Below are positions 55,751 through 64,000 of a stretch of 64,000 bases of DNA, piece after piece; position 1 is the stretch's first letter; each line of letters starts with the position of its first letter. Both the position numbers and the translations under genes were made by a program. The stretch spans positions 154,202 to 218,201 of the forward strand of contig CAYLLN010000001.1 in the NCBI GenBank assembly GCA_964384375.1. Direction: 5' to 3'. This stretch comes from CAYLLN01 sp964384375 (GTDB lineage Bacteria; Planctomycetota; Planctomycetia; Pirellulales; Pirellulaceae). A model generated the notes under the pieces. That model saw only the letters and a list, made by a program, of their open reading frames with translations, made no database searches and was not told where the DNA came from.

Positions 55751-56944
55751 CTACTTCCGCGCCCGTTTGTGTGCCAGTGGCAGCCAGGCGCCGTTTTGCT
55801 TACTGGAAGCGACGCACTGCTCGATGAAGTACATTCCCTCGACGCCGTCGTTGATGTTGGGATATACGGTGTTGACCCGCTCGAACTTCTTCCCTTCCGC
55901 CCGCTCAATCATCGCATCGTAGGCCGAACGATAGACATTGGCGAACGCTTCGAGGAACGCCTCAGGATGGCCGCTGGGCAGACGGCTGGCGGCCGCGGCG
56001 GCCTGACCGAGGTACGGTCCGCCGGCTCGCGTGTACAGCTTGTGCGGTTCGCCGTTCTTGCGCAGAACCAGCACGTTCGGCTCCTCCTGCCGCCACTGGA
56101 TTGCCCCCTTCGTGCCGTCGATCTCGATGAACAGGTCATTTTCGCGGCCGTGGCTGATCTGCGAAGCGGTCACGGTTCCTAGTGCCCCGTTCTGAAACTT
56201 AATGATCGCCGTGCCGTAGTCGTCGAGCTGACGGCCTTGTTCGAACGTCTTGAGGTGGCAACTGATGTCGCTGGGCAAGAGGCCCGTCATGTACCGGGCA
56301 AGGTTGTACGCGTGCGTGGCAATGTCGCCAAAGCAGCCCGCTGCGCCGCTCTTCTTCGGGTCGGTCCGCCAGGCGGCTTGCTTCTGATCGCTCGTTTCCA
56401 AACGCGTCCGCAGCCAGCCTTGGATGTAGAACGAGCGGACGGCGTTGATCTCGCCCAGTTCGCCCGCCAGGATCATCTCGCGCGCCTGCCGCACCAGTGG
56501 ATAGCCCGTGTAATTGTGGGTGACGGCAAAGACGACGCCCGATTTATCGACTGCTTCGGCCAAGGCCTCGGCCTGAGCGAGATCGAACGTCATCGGCTTG
56601 TCGCAGATGACGTTGAAGCCCGCTTCCGCGGCGGCCTTTGCAATTTCGAAGTGCGTGTGGTTCGGCGTGGCCACGCTGACGAAATCGACCCGTTTGTCGG
56701 CAGGGAGCGCGGTCTCTTTCTGGACGAGCTCCGTGATCGAGCCGTAGGCGCGATCGGCGGGAATGTCGTAATCCGGCGCGCTCGCCTTCGCTTTCTCAGC
56801 ATTGCTCGAAAGCGCTCCGGCAACGAGGGCCGCCCGATTGTCGAGGACCGCGGCCGTCGCGTGAACGCGGCCGATGAACGCCCCCTGGCCGCCGCCGCAG
56901 AGGGCCATTCGGAGCTTGCGATTGAGAGAGCCGTTGGTCGTCAT
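55751..56944 (-). CDS. Gfo/Idh/MocA-family oxidoreductase
   Basis: A 397-aa cytoplasmic enzyme. The NAD-binding segment is LCGGGQGAFIGRVHA, the EKP-like segment NVICDKPMTFDLAQAEAL, and the C-terminal domain contains NGALGTVTASQISHG. No signal peptide is present, unlike the relative at 2987. It probably oxidises a sugar or polyol derivative. It is upstream of the PIG-L gene and may share an operon with it. Confidence 0.9.
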   Translation of the reverse strand: MTTNGSLNRKLRMALCGGGQGAFIGRVHATAAVLDNRAALVAGALSSNAEKAKASAPDYDIPADRAYGSITELVQKETALPADKRVDFVSVATPNHTHFEIAKAAAEAGFNVICDKPMTFDLAQAEALAEAVDKSGVVFAVTHNYTGYPLVRQAREMILAGELGEINAVRSFYIQGWLRTRLETSDQKQAAWRTDPKKSGAAGCFGDIATHAYNLARYMTGLLPSDISCHLKTFEQGRQLDDYGTAIIKFQNGALGTVTASQISHGRENDLFIEIDGTKGAIQWRQEEPNVLVLRKNGEPHKLYTRAGGPYLGQAAAAASRLPSGHPEAFLEAFANVYRSAYDAMIERAEGKKFERVNTVYPNINDGVEGMYFIEQCVASSKQNGAWLPLAHKRARK

Positions 56945-57071
56945 GGAGAGGAAATCCTGCGAAAGAAGCCTATGGCGTGAACGGTGAATCGGCCGTCTGT
57001 TGTAGCAAATCCAGCGGCTGAAAGGCAGTCACAGAGACTGCAAACCAATCGAGTGCGGTTGGACCGAACCA

Positions 57072-57215
57072 ATCACGAAAGCACGAAAACACGAAGGGGG
57101 GCAAAAGGGAGCAGAAGGTCGAAGAAGTTGCCCTGACTTGGGAGAAGTGGAGTAAATCCGTGACTTCACTTCTCTCTGCCGCGTTCGTGCTTTCCCACTT
57201 TCGTGTTTTCGTGAT
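57072..57215. repeat. inverted repeat of CACGAAAACACGAA units
   Basis: The motif CACGAAAACACGAA near 57082 is inverted near 57198, together with surrounding ATCACGAAA. It fills most of the 301-base region between the oxidoreductase and YebC genes. No gene is visible there. Confidence 0.6.
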
Positions 57216-57245
57216 CTGCCGGGGCCAACAACCTCTTTTTGACAA

Positions 57246-58001
57246 TCAATTCCCCGCGATGGCCGCCATCGCCGCTTCGGGGATCGTGAAGTTGGCGGAA
57301 ACGTTTTGCACGTCGTCGTGATCGTCGAGTCCTTCCATCAGCTTGAGGACGCTCTTGGCCGTTTCGACATCGGCCACCTCGACCACGTTCGTCGGGATTC
57401 GCGTCAGCTCTTTGCTTTCCGGCTCAATGCCCGCCGTGAATAACGCATGGCCGACGGCATTGAAAGCTTCGACCGGGCAGGTGACTTGGAAGTGTTCCCC
57501 TTCGAGCTTGATGTCGTCCGCGCCGGCATCGAGCGTCGCCTCCATCAGCTTCTCTTCGTCGGTCTTGGCTTTGTGAATGAGGAAGAGGCCTTTCCGCTCG
57601 AACATCCACGCGACGCAGTTGGTGGCGCCAAGCTTGCCTCCCCAGGTGTCGAAGATCTTGCGGATCTCTGGAGCGGTGCGGTTCCGGTTGTCGGTCATGA
57701 TCTCGCACATCATGGCGACGCCACCGGGACCGTACCCCTCGTAGATGATCTCTTCGACTTCGCCCCCTTCGATCTCACCGGTGCCCCGTTTTACCGCCCG
57801 TTCGATGTTGTCCTTGGGCATGCTCACCGCTTTGGCGTCGGCAATTGCATAGCGGAGACGGAGATTCGTTTCTGGATCACCGCCCCCCATGCGGGCCGCG
57901 ACGATGATCGCCTTCGAGAGCTTCGTCCAGAGCTTGCCGCGTTTGGCATCGACCGCGGCTTTGCGGTGCTTGATGTTTGCCCACGGGGAATGGCCAGCCA
58001 T
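57246..58001 (-). CDS. YebC/PmpR-family regulator (TACO1-like)
   Basis: A 251-aa protein with the family hallmarks: MAGHSPWANIKHRKAAVDAK, RLRYAIADAKAVSMPKDNI, EEIIYEGYGPGGVA, and the C-terminal VEVADVETAKSVLKLMEGL. GGGAG precedes the ATG at 58001. YebC proteins were long annotated as transcription regulators; recent work links relatives to translation through difficult sequences such as proline stretches, which fits the Pro/Ala-rich proteome here. Confidence 0.95.
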   Translation of the reverse strand: MAGHSPWANIKHRKAAVDAKRGKLWTKLSKAIIVAARMGGGDPETNLRLRYAIADAKAVSMPKDNIERAVKRGTGEIEGGEVEEIIYEGYGPGGVAMMCEIMTDNRNRTAPEIRKIFDTWGGKLGATNCVAWMFERKGLFLIHKAKTDEEKLMEATLDAGADDIKLEGEHFQVTCPVEAFNAVGHALFTAGIEPESKELTRIPTNVVEVADVETAKSVLKLMEGLDDHDDVQNVSANFTIPEAAMAAIAGN

Positions 58002-58059
58002 GGGAAACTCCCGATTCAATACTCGTACAAAGAGTAAACCCAATCGCGCGACCAGACTT

Positions 58060-58137
58060 AAATGACCAATGACCAAATCCCAATGACCAAGGCGAAACAT
58101 CTACCATTGGTCATTGGTGCTTGAACATTGGTCATTT
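58060..58137. repeat. AATGACCAATG palindrome
   Basis: AAATGACCAATG (58060-58071) is inverted perfectly at 58126-58137, with further CCAATGACC-type copies inside. It occupies the 141-base gap between the YebC gene and the HhH gene and could form a long hairpin. Confidence 0.7.
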
Positions 58138-58142
58138 GGGCT

Positions 58143-59135
58143 CTAACGCGGCTTCTTCTTGGCCAGACCCTTGGCTGGCGACTTCTTATCGTCCTTCGGG
58201 CCGGCTACGTCGTCTTTCTTCTTGGGGGCCGGCTCGGTCGGCTTCGACTTGGCAGCATCGGCGGGCGCGGGAGGGGCGGGTGCTGGTTGCGGGGGCGCCT
58301 TCCCTTTTCCTTTGGCGGCTTTGGCGGCCGCTTTGGCAGCGGCTTGGCGAGCTTCGGCAGCAGCCGCTTCGCGTGCGGCAATGGCCGCAGCTCGTGCCTC
58401 CTGACGTTTTTCCTTGGCGACTGCCTTCGCCTCAGCGGCATCCTGCTCTAGCTTTGCCTGGCGGCGGGCGAGGCGGTCCTTAAAGTCGTCGTCAATCTCG
58501 CCCAGGATCGACTTCAATTTGGCCGAGCCGGGGGAGGCGAAAAAATCGGCCCCAATCTGCTGCAGAAGCGAGCCGAACTCGACCCCCTTGTTCTTGGGAA
58601 TCGCCCGTTCCAGGCCTGGAACCTGCTGCTTGTCGGCCTCGGCATCGCTGATCGCGCCAACGGCGCAGAGCACCTCGATCGCACCACGGCTCACGGGTAT
58701 CGCGTGTCCCGCCAGAGCGTTTTGCGTGACGTACGCCCGAACGAACGGCGTCATCCCCTGAATCTTTTCCAGGTCCTTTTCGGCCTTGCCGATGTTCTGC
58801 TTCTTTAGCGGCTCCAGGTCGAACGAGTAGTTCGTCTCGAAGACCGACTGCAGCGCACGCTTGACCCGCTGCGCAGCGGCGGCGGCGTCGGGAACCGCGG
58901 TCATTCCTTCCGAAATCTCCGTGACCGTCGTCACGCGAATCTCGTTCAGGTCAAAGTACAGCTCCTTCAGCTTCGCGAACGCCTCGTCCGCGGCTTCGTA
59001 CCGCGCGTTCTCAAGACACGCGGCATACAGCAAATGATCGAGCACGGTCCGCTCGGCCGGCGGCGCGACGGGCTTGTAGTGCTTCTTCAGCACTTTGTGA
59101 ATCTTGCCAAGAATGGCGGTACGGTTGGTGCTCAT
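58143..59135 (-). CDS. HhH-GPD-fold-like protein with Ala/Lys-rich tail
   Basis: A 330-aa protein. Residues 20-210 resemble the helical core of endonuclease III-type proteins (LDHLLYAACLENARYEAADE, EKDLEKIQGMTPFVRAYVTQ, LEVLCAVGAI-like segment), but I see no HhH catalytic Lys or Asp nor a Cys cluster. The last 110 residues are Ala/Lys/Pro-rich. It may bind DNA without cleaving it. The gene lies 37 bases downstream of rbfA, so it may belong to the infB operon. Confidence 0.6.
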   Translation of the reverse strand: MSTNRTAILGKIHKVLKKHYKPVAPPAERTVLDHLLYAACLENARYEAADEAFAKLKELYFDLNEIRVTTVTEISEGMTAVPDAAAAAQRVKRALQSVFETNYSFDLEPLKKQNIGKAEKDLEKIQGMTPFVRAYVTQNALAGHAIPVSRGAIEVLCAVGAISDAEADKQQVPGLERAIPKNKGVEFGSLLQQIGADFFASPGSAKLKSILGEIDDDFKDRLARRQAKLEQDAAEAKAVAKEKRQEARAAAIAAREAAAAEARQAAAKAAAKAAKGKGKAPPQPAPAPPAPADAAKSKPTEPAPKKKDDVAGPKDDKKSPAKGLAKKKPR

Positions 59136-59172
59136 GCAAGGATGATAGGCTCTAGGAGGGATGCCGGGAGGG

Positions 59173-59583
59173 TCATTCGGCCTGGTCGGTTTCGATTTCT
59201 TCCGCGTCGCTCTCGTCGGATGATTTTTCTGCCGAGGCCGGCTTGGGGAGCACTTCGCTCAGGATGCGATGGACTTCCAGGGCGTTCTTTGCCCCCTTGT
59301 CCATCACGAACGACAGCCGGGGCGTGTAGCGCGTGTCGATCCGGTCCGCAATCTTCTGCTGCAAAAAGCCCGCCGAGTGCCGCAGGCCGGACAAGGCCAG
59401 TTGCTGCTCTTTTTCGTCTCCCATGATCGAGACGTTCACCTGGGCCGACTTCATGTCGGGCGCGACGTCGATCGAAATCACCGTCACGTTCTTCACGCGC
59501 GGATCGCGCACTTCCGTCAGGATCGCCATGCTGACGACCTCGCGGATAGCCTGGGCAGCCTTGAGGAGTCGACGTGAGGACAC
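59173..59583 (-). CDS. rbfA: ribosome-binding factor A
   Basis: A 136-aa RbfA: SSRRLLKAAQAIREVVSMAI, DPRVKNVTVISIDVAPDMKS and LRHSAGFLQQKIADRIDTRY with TPRLSF. It has an acidic tail after the KH-like core. It helps 30S maturation and cold adaptation. The start is GTG at 59583; just upstream on this strand are only CCCCTGA repeats, so there is no Shine-Dalgarno site. An in-frame TGA lies upstream, which excludes a longer protein. Translation may depend on re-initiation from the four-helix gene that ends 12 bases before. Confidence 0.95.
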   Translation of the reverse strand: MSSRRLLKAAQAIREVVSMAILTEVRDPRVKNVTVISIDVAPDMKSAQVNVSIMGDEKEQQLALSGLRHSAGFLQQKIADRIDTRYTPRLSFVMDKGAKNALEVHRILSEVLPKPASAEKSSDESDAEEIETDQAE

Positions 59584-59618
59584 AGGGGTCAGGGGTCAGG
59601 GGTCAGGGGTCGGGGGTC
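59584..59618. repeat. AGGGGTC 7-bp tandem repeat
   Basis: Four perfect copies and one variant (GGGGGTC) of AGGGGTC lie between rbfA and the four-helix gene and encode the latter's last residues and stop. Related TGACTCCTGA-type bases flank the other side of that gene near 60008-60040. Confidence 0.8.
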
Positions 59619-59988
59619 GGGAGAGGAACGGCCCGGGATTTTGGATCATCGCGCCGAGCATTTTGCCAATTTCATTGGATAGGGAGACTAATTCACGATG
59701 GGTTTCTGCGGGCATGTAGCCACAATCGCGAGCAAAATCGAGCGAGGTTTCGGTCTCGCTGTTTTCGCTATCGGCATCGGTGAGCTTGCTGATGAAGTGT
59801 GCTTCATAGCGTCGCTTGGCCCACGCTTCTCGCAAGTTCAGGCATATTGAACGGGAAGAGCGGCGAATCTGGCTCGTCAGGGAATACTGCTCTTCATGGG
59901 GGAATCGTTGGGTCAGCCGGAAAATGCGGATGGCAAGGTCGTAGGCCTTGATATAGACGGTCAGCTCCTTCACCGAGCGAACTGCCAT
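59596..59988 (-). CDS. four-helix-bundle protein (23S rRNA intervening-sequence type)
   Basis: A 130-aa protein matching the S23/four-helix-bundle family: ELTVYIKAYDLAIRIFRLTQ, LTSQIRRSSRSICLNLREAWA and GYMPAETHRELVSLSNEIGK. Family members are encoded in 23S rRNA intervening sequences and at many other loci. Their function is unclear. Here it sits between infB and rbfA on the same strand, flanked by short repeats. This suggests a later insertion into a translation operon. Confidence 0.9.
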   Translation of the reverse strand: MAVRSVKELTVYIKAYDLAIRIFRLTQRFPHEEQYSLTSQIRRSSRSICLNLREAWAKRRYEAHFISKLTDADSENSETETSLDFARDCGYMPAETHRELVSLSNEIGKMLGAMIQNPGPFLSRPPTPDP

Positions 59989-60062
59989 CTTACGCTACTC
60001 CAAACTTTGCTGACTCCTGATTCCTGTCCCCTGACTCCTTGCCTCGACTGCTGTGCTTACCG

Positions 60063-62972
60063 CTACAGCGTCCGTGCTACCTCCTCAATCTTATACGCTT
60101 CCAGCAAGTCGCCTTCCTTCAGGTCGTTGAAGCCGGCCAGCTTGATGCCGCACTCCATGCCGCGGGCGACCTCTTTCACGTCGTCCTTCTCGCGGCGGAG
60201 TGAATCGATCGCGTAGTCGCCGATCGTTCGGCTGTCGCGGTTCACGCGAATGCGGCAGTTCCGTTCGATCGACCCGCGAATGACCTGGCAGCCGGCGACC
60301 GCGCCGACACGGCTGATCGTGAAGACCTGCTTGACAAAAGCAGCGCCGGTATCGATGACGCGCTCTTCCGGCTTGAGCTTCCCTTCGAGCATCGCTTTGA
60401 TGTCGTCGGTCAGCTTGTAAATGATGTCGTAGCGGCGAACCTCCACGTGTCGCTCGTCGGCGAGCGAGCGGGCGGCTTCGTCGGGGATCACGTTGAACGC
60501 GACAATCACCGCTCCAGAGGCCTGCGCGAGCGTCACGTCGGCGACAGTCACACCGCCGACGGAGGCCTGCAGCACCTTGACCTTCACCTCGGGGTGCTCG
60601 AACTTGCCGAGTTCCTTGAGGATCGCCTCGATCGAGCCGCGCACGTCGGCCCGGATGATGAGGTTGAGTGTGGCAACCTCTTCCTCCTGACCCAGACGGC
60701 CTTCAGCCAAACGCTGCTGGAAGTCCTCGAACGAAACCTTCGTCGAGATTCCACCCAGCGATTGCTGGCGCGACACATCTTGCCGCTGCGAAGCAAGTTC
60801 GCGGGCCTTGGCGATATCGTCGAGCACGTAGAACTTGTCGCCGGCATTGGGGGCTACGTCGAGGCCGGTGACGTTGACCGGCGTGCTCGGCCCGGCATCT
60901 TTCACCTTCTGCCGTGGGCGGAGCGTGTCGTACATCGCCTTGACGCGACCGTGACCGCCGCCGCAAACGATGATGTCCCCTTCGCGGAGCGTGCCGTTTT
61001 GCACCATCAGCTTGGCGATGACGCCGCGGCCAGGCTCTTGCTCGGCTTCGAGGCACATGCCGCTCGCCGCCCGATCGGGATTCGCCTTGTACTCGTGCAG
61101 TTCGGCAGTAACGAGGAGCGTTTCAAGCAGCGTTTCGATCCCCTGACCGGTGATCGCGCTGGTGCGAACGACTTCGACGTCGCCGCCCCACTCGCTCGGC
61201 AGGAGACCCGCGGTGGCGAGTTGCTGCAAGACCTTCTGCTCATCGCGACCTGGCAGGTCGATCTTGTTCATCGCCACGACGATTGGCACACCAGCTGCTT
61301 TCGCGTGGCTGATCGCCTCTTCCGTCTGCGGCATAACACCATCGTCGGCCGCGACAACGAGCACGGCAATATCCGTGACGTTCGCGCCGCGAGCACGCAT
61401 CTCGGTAAAGGCCTCGTGACCCGGCGTATCGACGAACGACACGTGTCGGCCGTCCTTCGTTTCGACGAGATAGGCCCGGATGTGCTGCGTGATGCCGCCA
61501 GCCTCGCCGGAGACGACATTGATGCCAATGATCTTGTCGAGCAGCGACGTTTTGCCGTGATCGACGTGGCCGAGCACTGTGACGATCGGTGCTCGGGGCT
61601 GCTTCGTCTCGGTGTCGTCCGCTTCGCCGTTAAACTTGGCCAGCAGCTTGTCCTCGAGCGATTCGGCAGCCTTGAACTCCAGCTCGACCCCCAGCTCCGA
61701 CGCGAGCAACTCGACGAAGTCGTCCTGAATCGGGGCGTTGATGTTGGCCATGACGCCCATGCCCATCAGCGCTTTGATCACCTGCGCCGCGCTCACGCCA
61801 GCCGCTTCCGAGAAGGTGCGAACGGTGGCGGGAAGCTCGAGGGCGACCTTGTCCTTGCGCGGAGCAGCCGTGCTGCCGTGCGCCTTGATGCGCGTCAGGT
61901 TCTTCTTACGGCGGATCGGGCCGGTATCATCGTCCTCACCGGGACGCCCCTTCCCCTTGCGCCCCTTCGCGCGGTCGGCGCGGACCGAGGCCATTTCGGC
62001 CAGGCCGCGTTCTTCTTCGCCCGGACGCCCTTTCTTCTTTCCTTTCCCCGCCAGAGCGCCGGCTCCCGGCGCTGTCGTGCCGGGTTTGCCGGCTTTCTTA
62101 TCCGCTTCCTTTTGCTTGCGCTCTCGCTCGACTTTATCGGCCAGCGCCTGGAGCGGCGCGGCTCGGTTCCCCTTCCCCTTCATCACATCGGTCGGCAACT
62201 TGAGCAAAGGCTTTTGCGTCGGCTGCTCGTTCGACTTCGCACCGGGGGACGGTTGCTTGACCTCGGGCATCGCCGCGAAGCGAACGCCCGGAGTCCGGCG
62301 CTCGGTCGGCTTGGGCGATCCGCTACCGCCACCACCGTCATCATCGCGTTTGCGCTCGGCGGGCCTCTTCGTCTTGGTATCGAGCACCTTCATTTTATCG
62401 CGGCGATTGATGAGCGAGTCGCCGCGAACAGGCGCCAGATCGGGGCGCGTCGGAGCAGCGGGAGGTGGCGGCGGCGCGGACGGAGTCTTCGCGGCGCGAT
62501 CCGCCTGAACCGGCGATGGCGGCGGAGGTGCAACGGGGGGCGGCGGAGGAGCGGGCGGCTCGACAACCTTGGCCGAAACAACCGACGGCGCAGGCTCAAC
62601 GTGCTTGGGTGGAGGAGGGGGCGGCGCAATGGCTACGCCACCACCTTCTTCAACTGGCGCGGCGGCAGGTGCCGTCGGACCAGGCCGGCGCAACGGACTG
62701 GGCCGAGGTGGAGGAGGGGGTGGCGGTGGCAACGTTGCCGTACCTGCCACCGGCGTCGAGAGGACGGCCTTGGTATCGACCAGCGGGGCCGGACCGGCGG
62801 GCCGCTTGGCGGCCGAACCTTCCATGTAGGTACGGAGCTTGACGACTTCGTCGTCTTCCAAACTGGCCAGCGCCGAACCCTTGCCCTGAATCCCTGCTTT
62901 GATGCAGAAATCCACGAGATCCTTGCTGTCGATCTTTAAATCTTTTGCGAGCGCGTAAATCCGAATGGGCAC
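60063..62972 (-). CDS. infB: translation initiation factor IF-2
   Basis: A 969-aa IF-2. The N-terminal IF2_N domain is IRIYALAKDLKIDSKDLVDF. A long Pro-rich, then Lys/Gly-rich linker (about 50-390) separates it from the GTPase. The GTPase has G1 VLGHVDHGKTSL, G3 DTPGHEAF and G4 NKID. The domain II/III and C-terminal fMet-tRNA-binding parts end in VEVRRYDIIYKLTDDIKA and the Cys/Arg-rich terminus. The start is GTG at 62972 with GGAGG six bases upstream. It delivers initiator tRNA to the 30S subunit. nusA, which often precedes infB, is absent. Confidence 0.97.
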   Translation of the reverse strand: MPIRIYALAKDLKIDSKDLVDFCIKAGIQGKGSALASLEDDEVVKLRTYMEGSAAKRPAGPAPLVDTKAVLSTPVAGTATLPPPPPPPPRPSPLRRPGPTAPAAAPVEEGGGVAIAPPPPPPKHVEPAPSVVSAKVVEPPAPPPPPVAPPPPSPVQADRAAKTPSAPPPPPAAPTRPDLAPVRGDSLINRRDKMKVLDTKTKRPAERKRDDDGGGGSGSPKPTERRTPGVRFAAMPEVKQPSPGAKSNEQPTQKPLLKLPTDVMKGKGNRAAPLQALADKVERERKQKEADKKAGKPGTTAPGAGALAGKGKKKGRPGEEERGLAEMASVRADRAKGRKGKGRPGEDDDTGPIRRKKNLTRIKAHGSTAAPRKDKVALELPATVRTFSEAAGVSAAQVIKALMGMGVMANINAPIQDDFVELLASELGVELEFKAAESLEDKLLAKFNGEADDTETKQPRAPIVTVLGHVDHGKTSLLDKIIGINVVSGEAGGITQHIRAYLVETKDGRHVSFVDTPGHEAFTEMRARGANVTDIAVLVVAADDGVMPQTEEAISHAKAAGVPIVVAMNKIDLPGRDEQKVLQQLATAGLLPSEWGGDVEVVRTSAITGQGIETLLETLLVTAELHEYKANPDRAASGMCLEAEQEPGRGVIAKLMVQNGTLREGDIIVCGGGHGRVKAMYDTLRPRQKVKDAGPSTPVNVTGLDVAPNAGDKFYVLDDIAKARELASQRQDVSRQQSLGGISTKVSFEDFQQRLAEGRLGQEEEVATLNLIIRADVRGSIEAILKELGKFEHPEVKVKVLQASVGGVTVADVTLAQASGAVIVAFNVIPDEAARSLADERHVEVRRYDIIYKLTDDIKAMLEGKLKPEERVIDTGAAFVKQVFTISRVGAVAGCQVIRGSIERNCRIRVNRDSRTIGDYAIDSLRREKDDVKEVARGMECGIKLAGFNDLKEGDLLEAYKIEEVARTL

Positions 62973-63676
62973 GTCCGCCCTCCTATGCCGCTTCGGCGCC
63001 CGCGGTCCCGAGACCGACGTACGACAGCGCCGCAAGCAAAGTTGCACCTGTCTAATTCATGACCGCTTCTCCTGTGGATAACGGCGTCCACGCAACCGCG
63101 CGGACCTCACCGGGAATCCCATCGCTGCCACAGCGAAGTTGCAATACGCAATGTCGTCGTCAGCTAGCACCGCGGACCTGACCGGCCAGTTTCGAATGCC
63201 GACAATTGGCGTTCAGCTTCTGCGGAGCAGCCACCCACCCCGCTTGCGGCAGCGCGGTCCGTCGAGCCGGTCGGCCCAACTCGCCAATGGGGAGTGATCC
63301 CACAATGTACAGGATCTCTTGCCGCAAGACCAGTTGGGGCAAAGAGAAATTGCGTGTCGCCTGTGAAGGTTCGGCGCGGAGACATTTGCCTCGAATTGCC
63401 AGTTGCTGCCGCGACTTTCGATGTCGCTCGTACGACAAACTGCCCACTTGAAAGTTGTGCAAATTTTTCCCCGACAGACCTAGCCTGAACGGGAGCATAC
63501 CCCTTATACTTCGCGATGGATGGTCGGAGGACGTGACTCTTGCAGCAGTGGTTCCCCAGGAATCTGCCCGCTCGTTTGAATCCCCGCCTGATCGCCTGGC
63601 AGGCCGCCATGTGAGGCCCTTTCCATCGACCCGGAAAGCAAAACGGGGTCGAATGTCCTGTTCGAGGAGTTTTCCT
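62973..63676. other. 704-base divergent region upstream of infB and the RRM gene
   Basis: No convincing gene on either strand. It should hold both promoters. A CGACCC/GGGTCG hairpin at about 63628-63652 lies just before the RRM gene's ribosome site. It could be part of a long, structured leader, as in cold-regulated RNA-binding-protein mRNAs. Confidence 0.45.
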
Positions 63677-64000
63677 GTGGGAATGCGTTTGTATGTCGGC
63701 AACCTGGCTTATAGCGTGACGGATGATTCGCTAGAGGCTCTGTTTGCCCAGTATGGTCCGGTGAAGAGCGCTCAGGTCGTCATGGACCGCGACACCGGCC
63801 GCAGCAAGGGTTTTGGCTTCGTCGAATTCAACGACGACAATGCCGCTCGCGAAGCGATCAAGGGTCTGAACGATCAGCAGCACGAAGGTCGCCCGCTCAC
63901 CGTCAACGAAGCTCGTCCCCGCGAAGATCGCGGCGGTCGTGGCGGCGGCGGTGGTGGCGGCCGCGGCTACGGCGGCGGCGGTGGTGGCGGCTACGGTGGC
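63677..64000 (+). CDS. glycine-rich RRM RNA-binding protein, 3' part outside window
   Basis: The visible 108 codons encode one RRM (RNP2 LYVGNL, RNP1 KGFGFVEF) followed by a Gly/Arg-rich tail (RGGGGGGRGYGGGG). Such small RRM proteins are frequent in planctomycetes and cyanobacteria and bind RNA, often in the cold. GTG at 63677 has GAGGAG seven bases upstream; the ATG at 63683 is the alternative. The gene continues past base 64000. Confidence 0.9.
   Translation, partial: MGMRLYVGNLAYSVTDDSLEALFAQYGPVKSAQVVMDRDTGRSKGFGFVEFNDDNAAREAIKGLNDQQHEGRPLTVNEARPREDRGGRGGGGGGGRGYGGGGGGGYGG

Noticed and set aside
56970..57245. 91-codon minus-strand frame upstream of the Gfo/Idh gene
   Set aside because: It consists largely of the translated CACGAAAACACGAA inverted repeat.
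60447..62939. 830-codon open frame on the plus strand opposite infB
   Set aside because: It is the mirror of the infB codon pattern in high-GC DNA; the infB reading has complete GTPase motifs and the mirror has none.

Overview
The window looks like a chromosomal segment of a planctomycete, most likely in or near the Pirellulales. The GC content is high. The genes include an LEPR-XLL-type secreted protein, several MJ0042-like zinc-ribbon proteins, a sulfatase, Tat- or Sec-exported Gfo/Idh/MocA oxidoreductases, a PEP-CTERM protein, and a TPR/TolQ/TolR cluster ending in a giant low-complexity protein. Short palindromic repeats of the kind common in this phylum lie between and even inside genes. 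A run of exactly 100 N (28376-28475) shows that this is a scaffolded assembly. Everything here was read by eye; no similarity search was possible.

Layout. 1-4066: core genes (zinc ribbon, RTX-like LEPR-XLL protein, a membrane protein coupled to a soluble histidine kinase, an exported oxidoreductase). 4203-22342: an 18 kb integrative element inserted in the 3' end of a tRNA-Val(TAC) gene and flanked by a 20-bp direct repeat. It carries a tyrosine integrase, small HTH regulators, a P4-type primase/helicase and a ParB-TOPRIM (Spo11/TopoVI-A-like) fusion protein. Its cargo is a seven-gene type I restriction-modification operon (hsdM, 194-aa protein, hsdS, Nmad2-like, DUF4365, 380-aa protein, hsdR) and one PEP-CTERM protein. 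22455-36532: alpha/beta hydrolase, sulfatase, HD phosphohydrolase, zinc-ribbon proteins, polA, a coiled-coil membrane protein and a HEAT-repeat protein. 36887-38640: tRNA-Lys(CTT) followed by what looks like a decayed mobile-element scar and small genes. 38736-49814: sugar-nucleotide epimerase, then TPR protein, TolQ/ExbB, TolR/ExbD and a 1681-aa TonB-like protein with an alpha/alpha-toroid domain. 49844-57245: NtrC-type and NarL-type regulators, Xer recombinase, lipoprotein, PIG-L deacetylase, oxidoreductase. 57246-62972: YebC-type regulator, HhH-type protein, rbfA, a four-helix-bundle gene and infB. 62973-64000: a long leader region and the start of a glycine-rich RRM RNA-binding protein.

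How genes work together. In the island, integrase and Xis-like proteins would control excision, and the primase and ParB-TOPRIM proteins would support replication or maintenance. The Hsd proteins form a restriction system whose operon is tied together by 4-base stop/start overlaps with four extra genes. The TPR-TolQ-TolR-giant-protein cluster has the logic of a proton-motive-force-driven envelope machine. infB and rbfA form a translation operon that has been invaded by a four-helix-bundle gene flanked by short repeats.

The most interesting points are four. First, the expanded type I RM operon. Second, an integrase whose C-terminus is predicted to differ between the integrated and circular forms, because an open frame continues in phase from the right attachment site. 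Third, the ParB-Spo11-like fusion. Fourth, the giant TonB-like protein. Repeat-derived in-frame insertions in polA and in the Xer recombinase gene are also notable.
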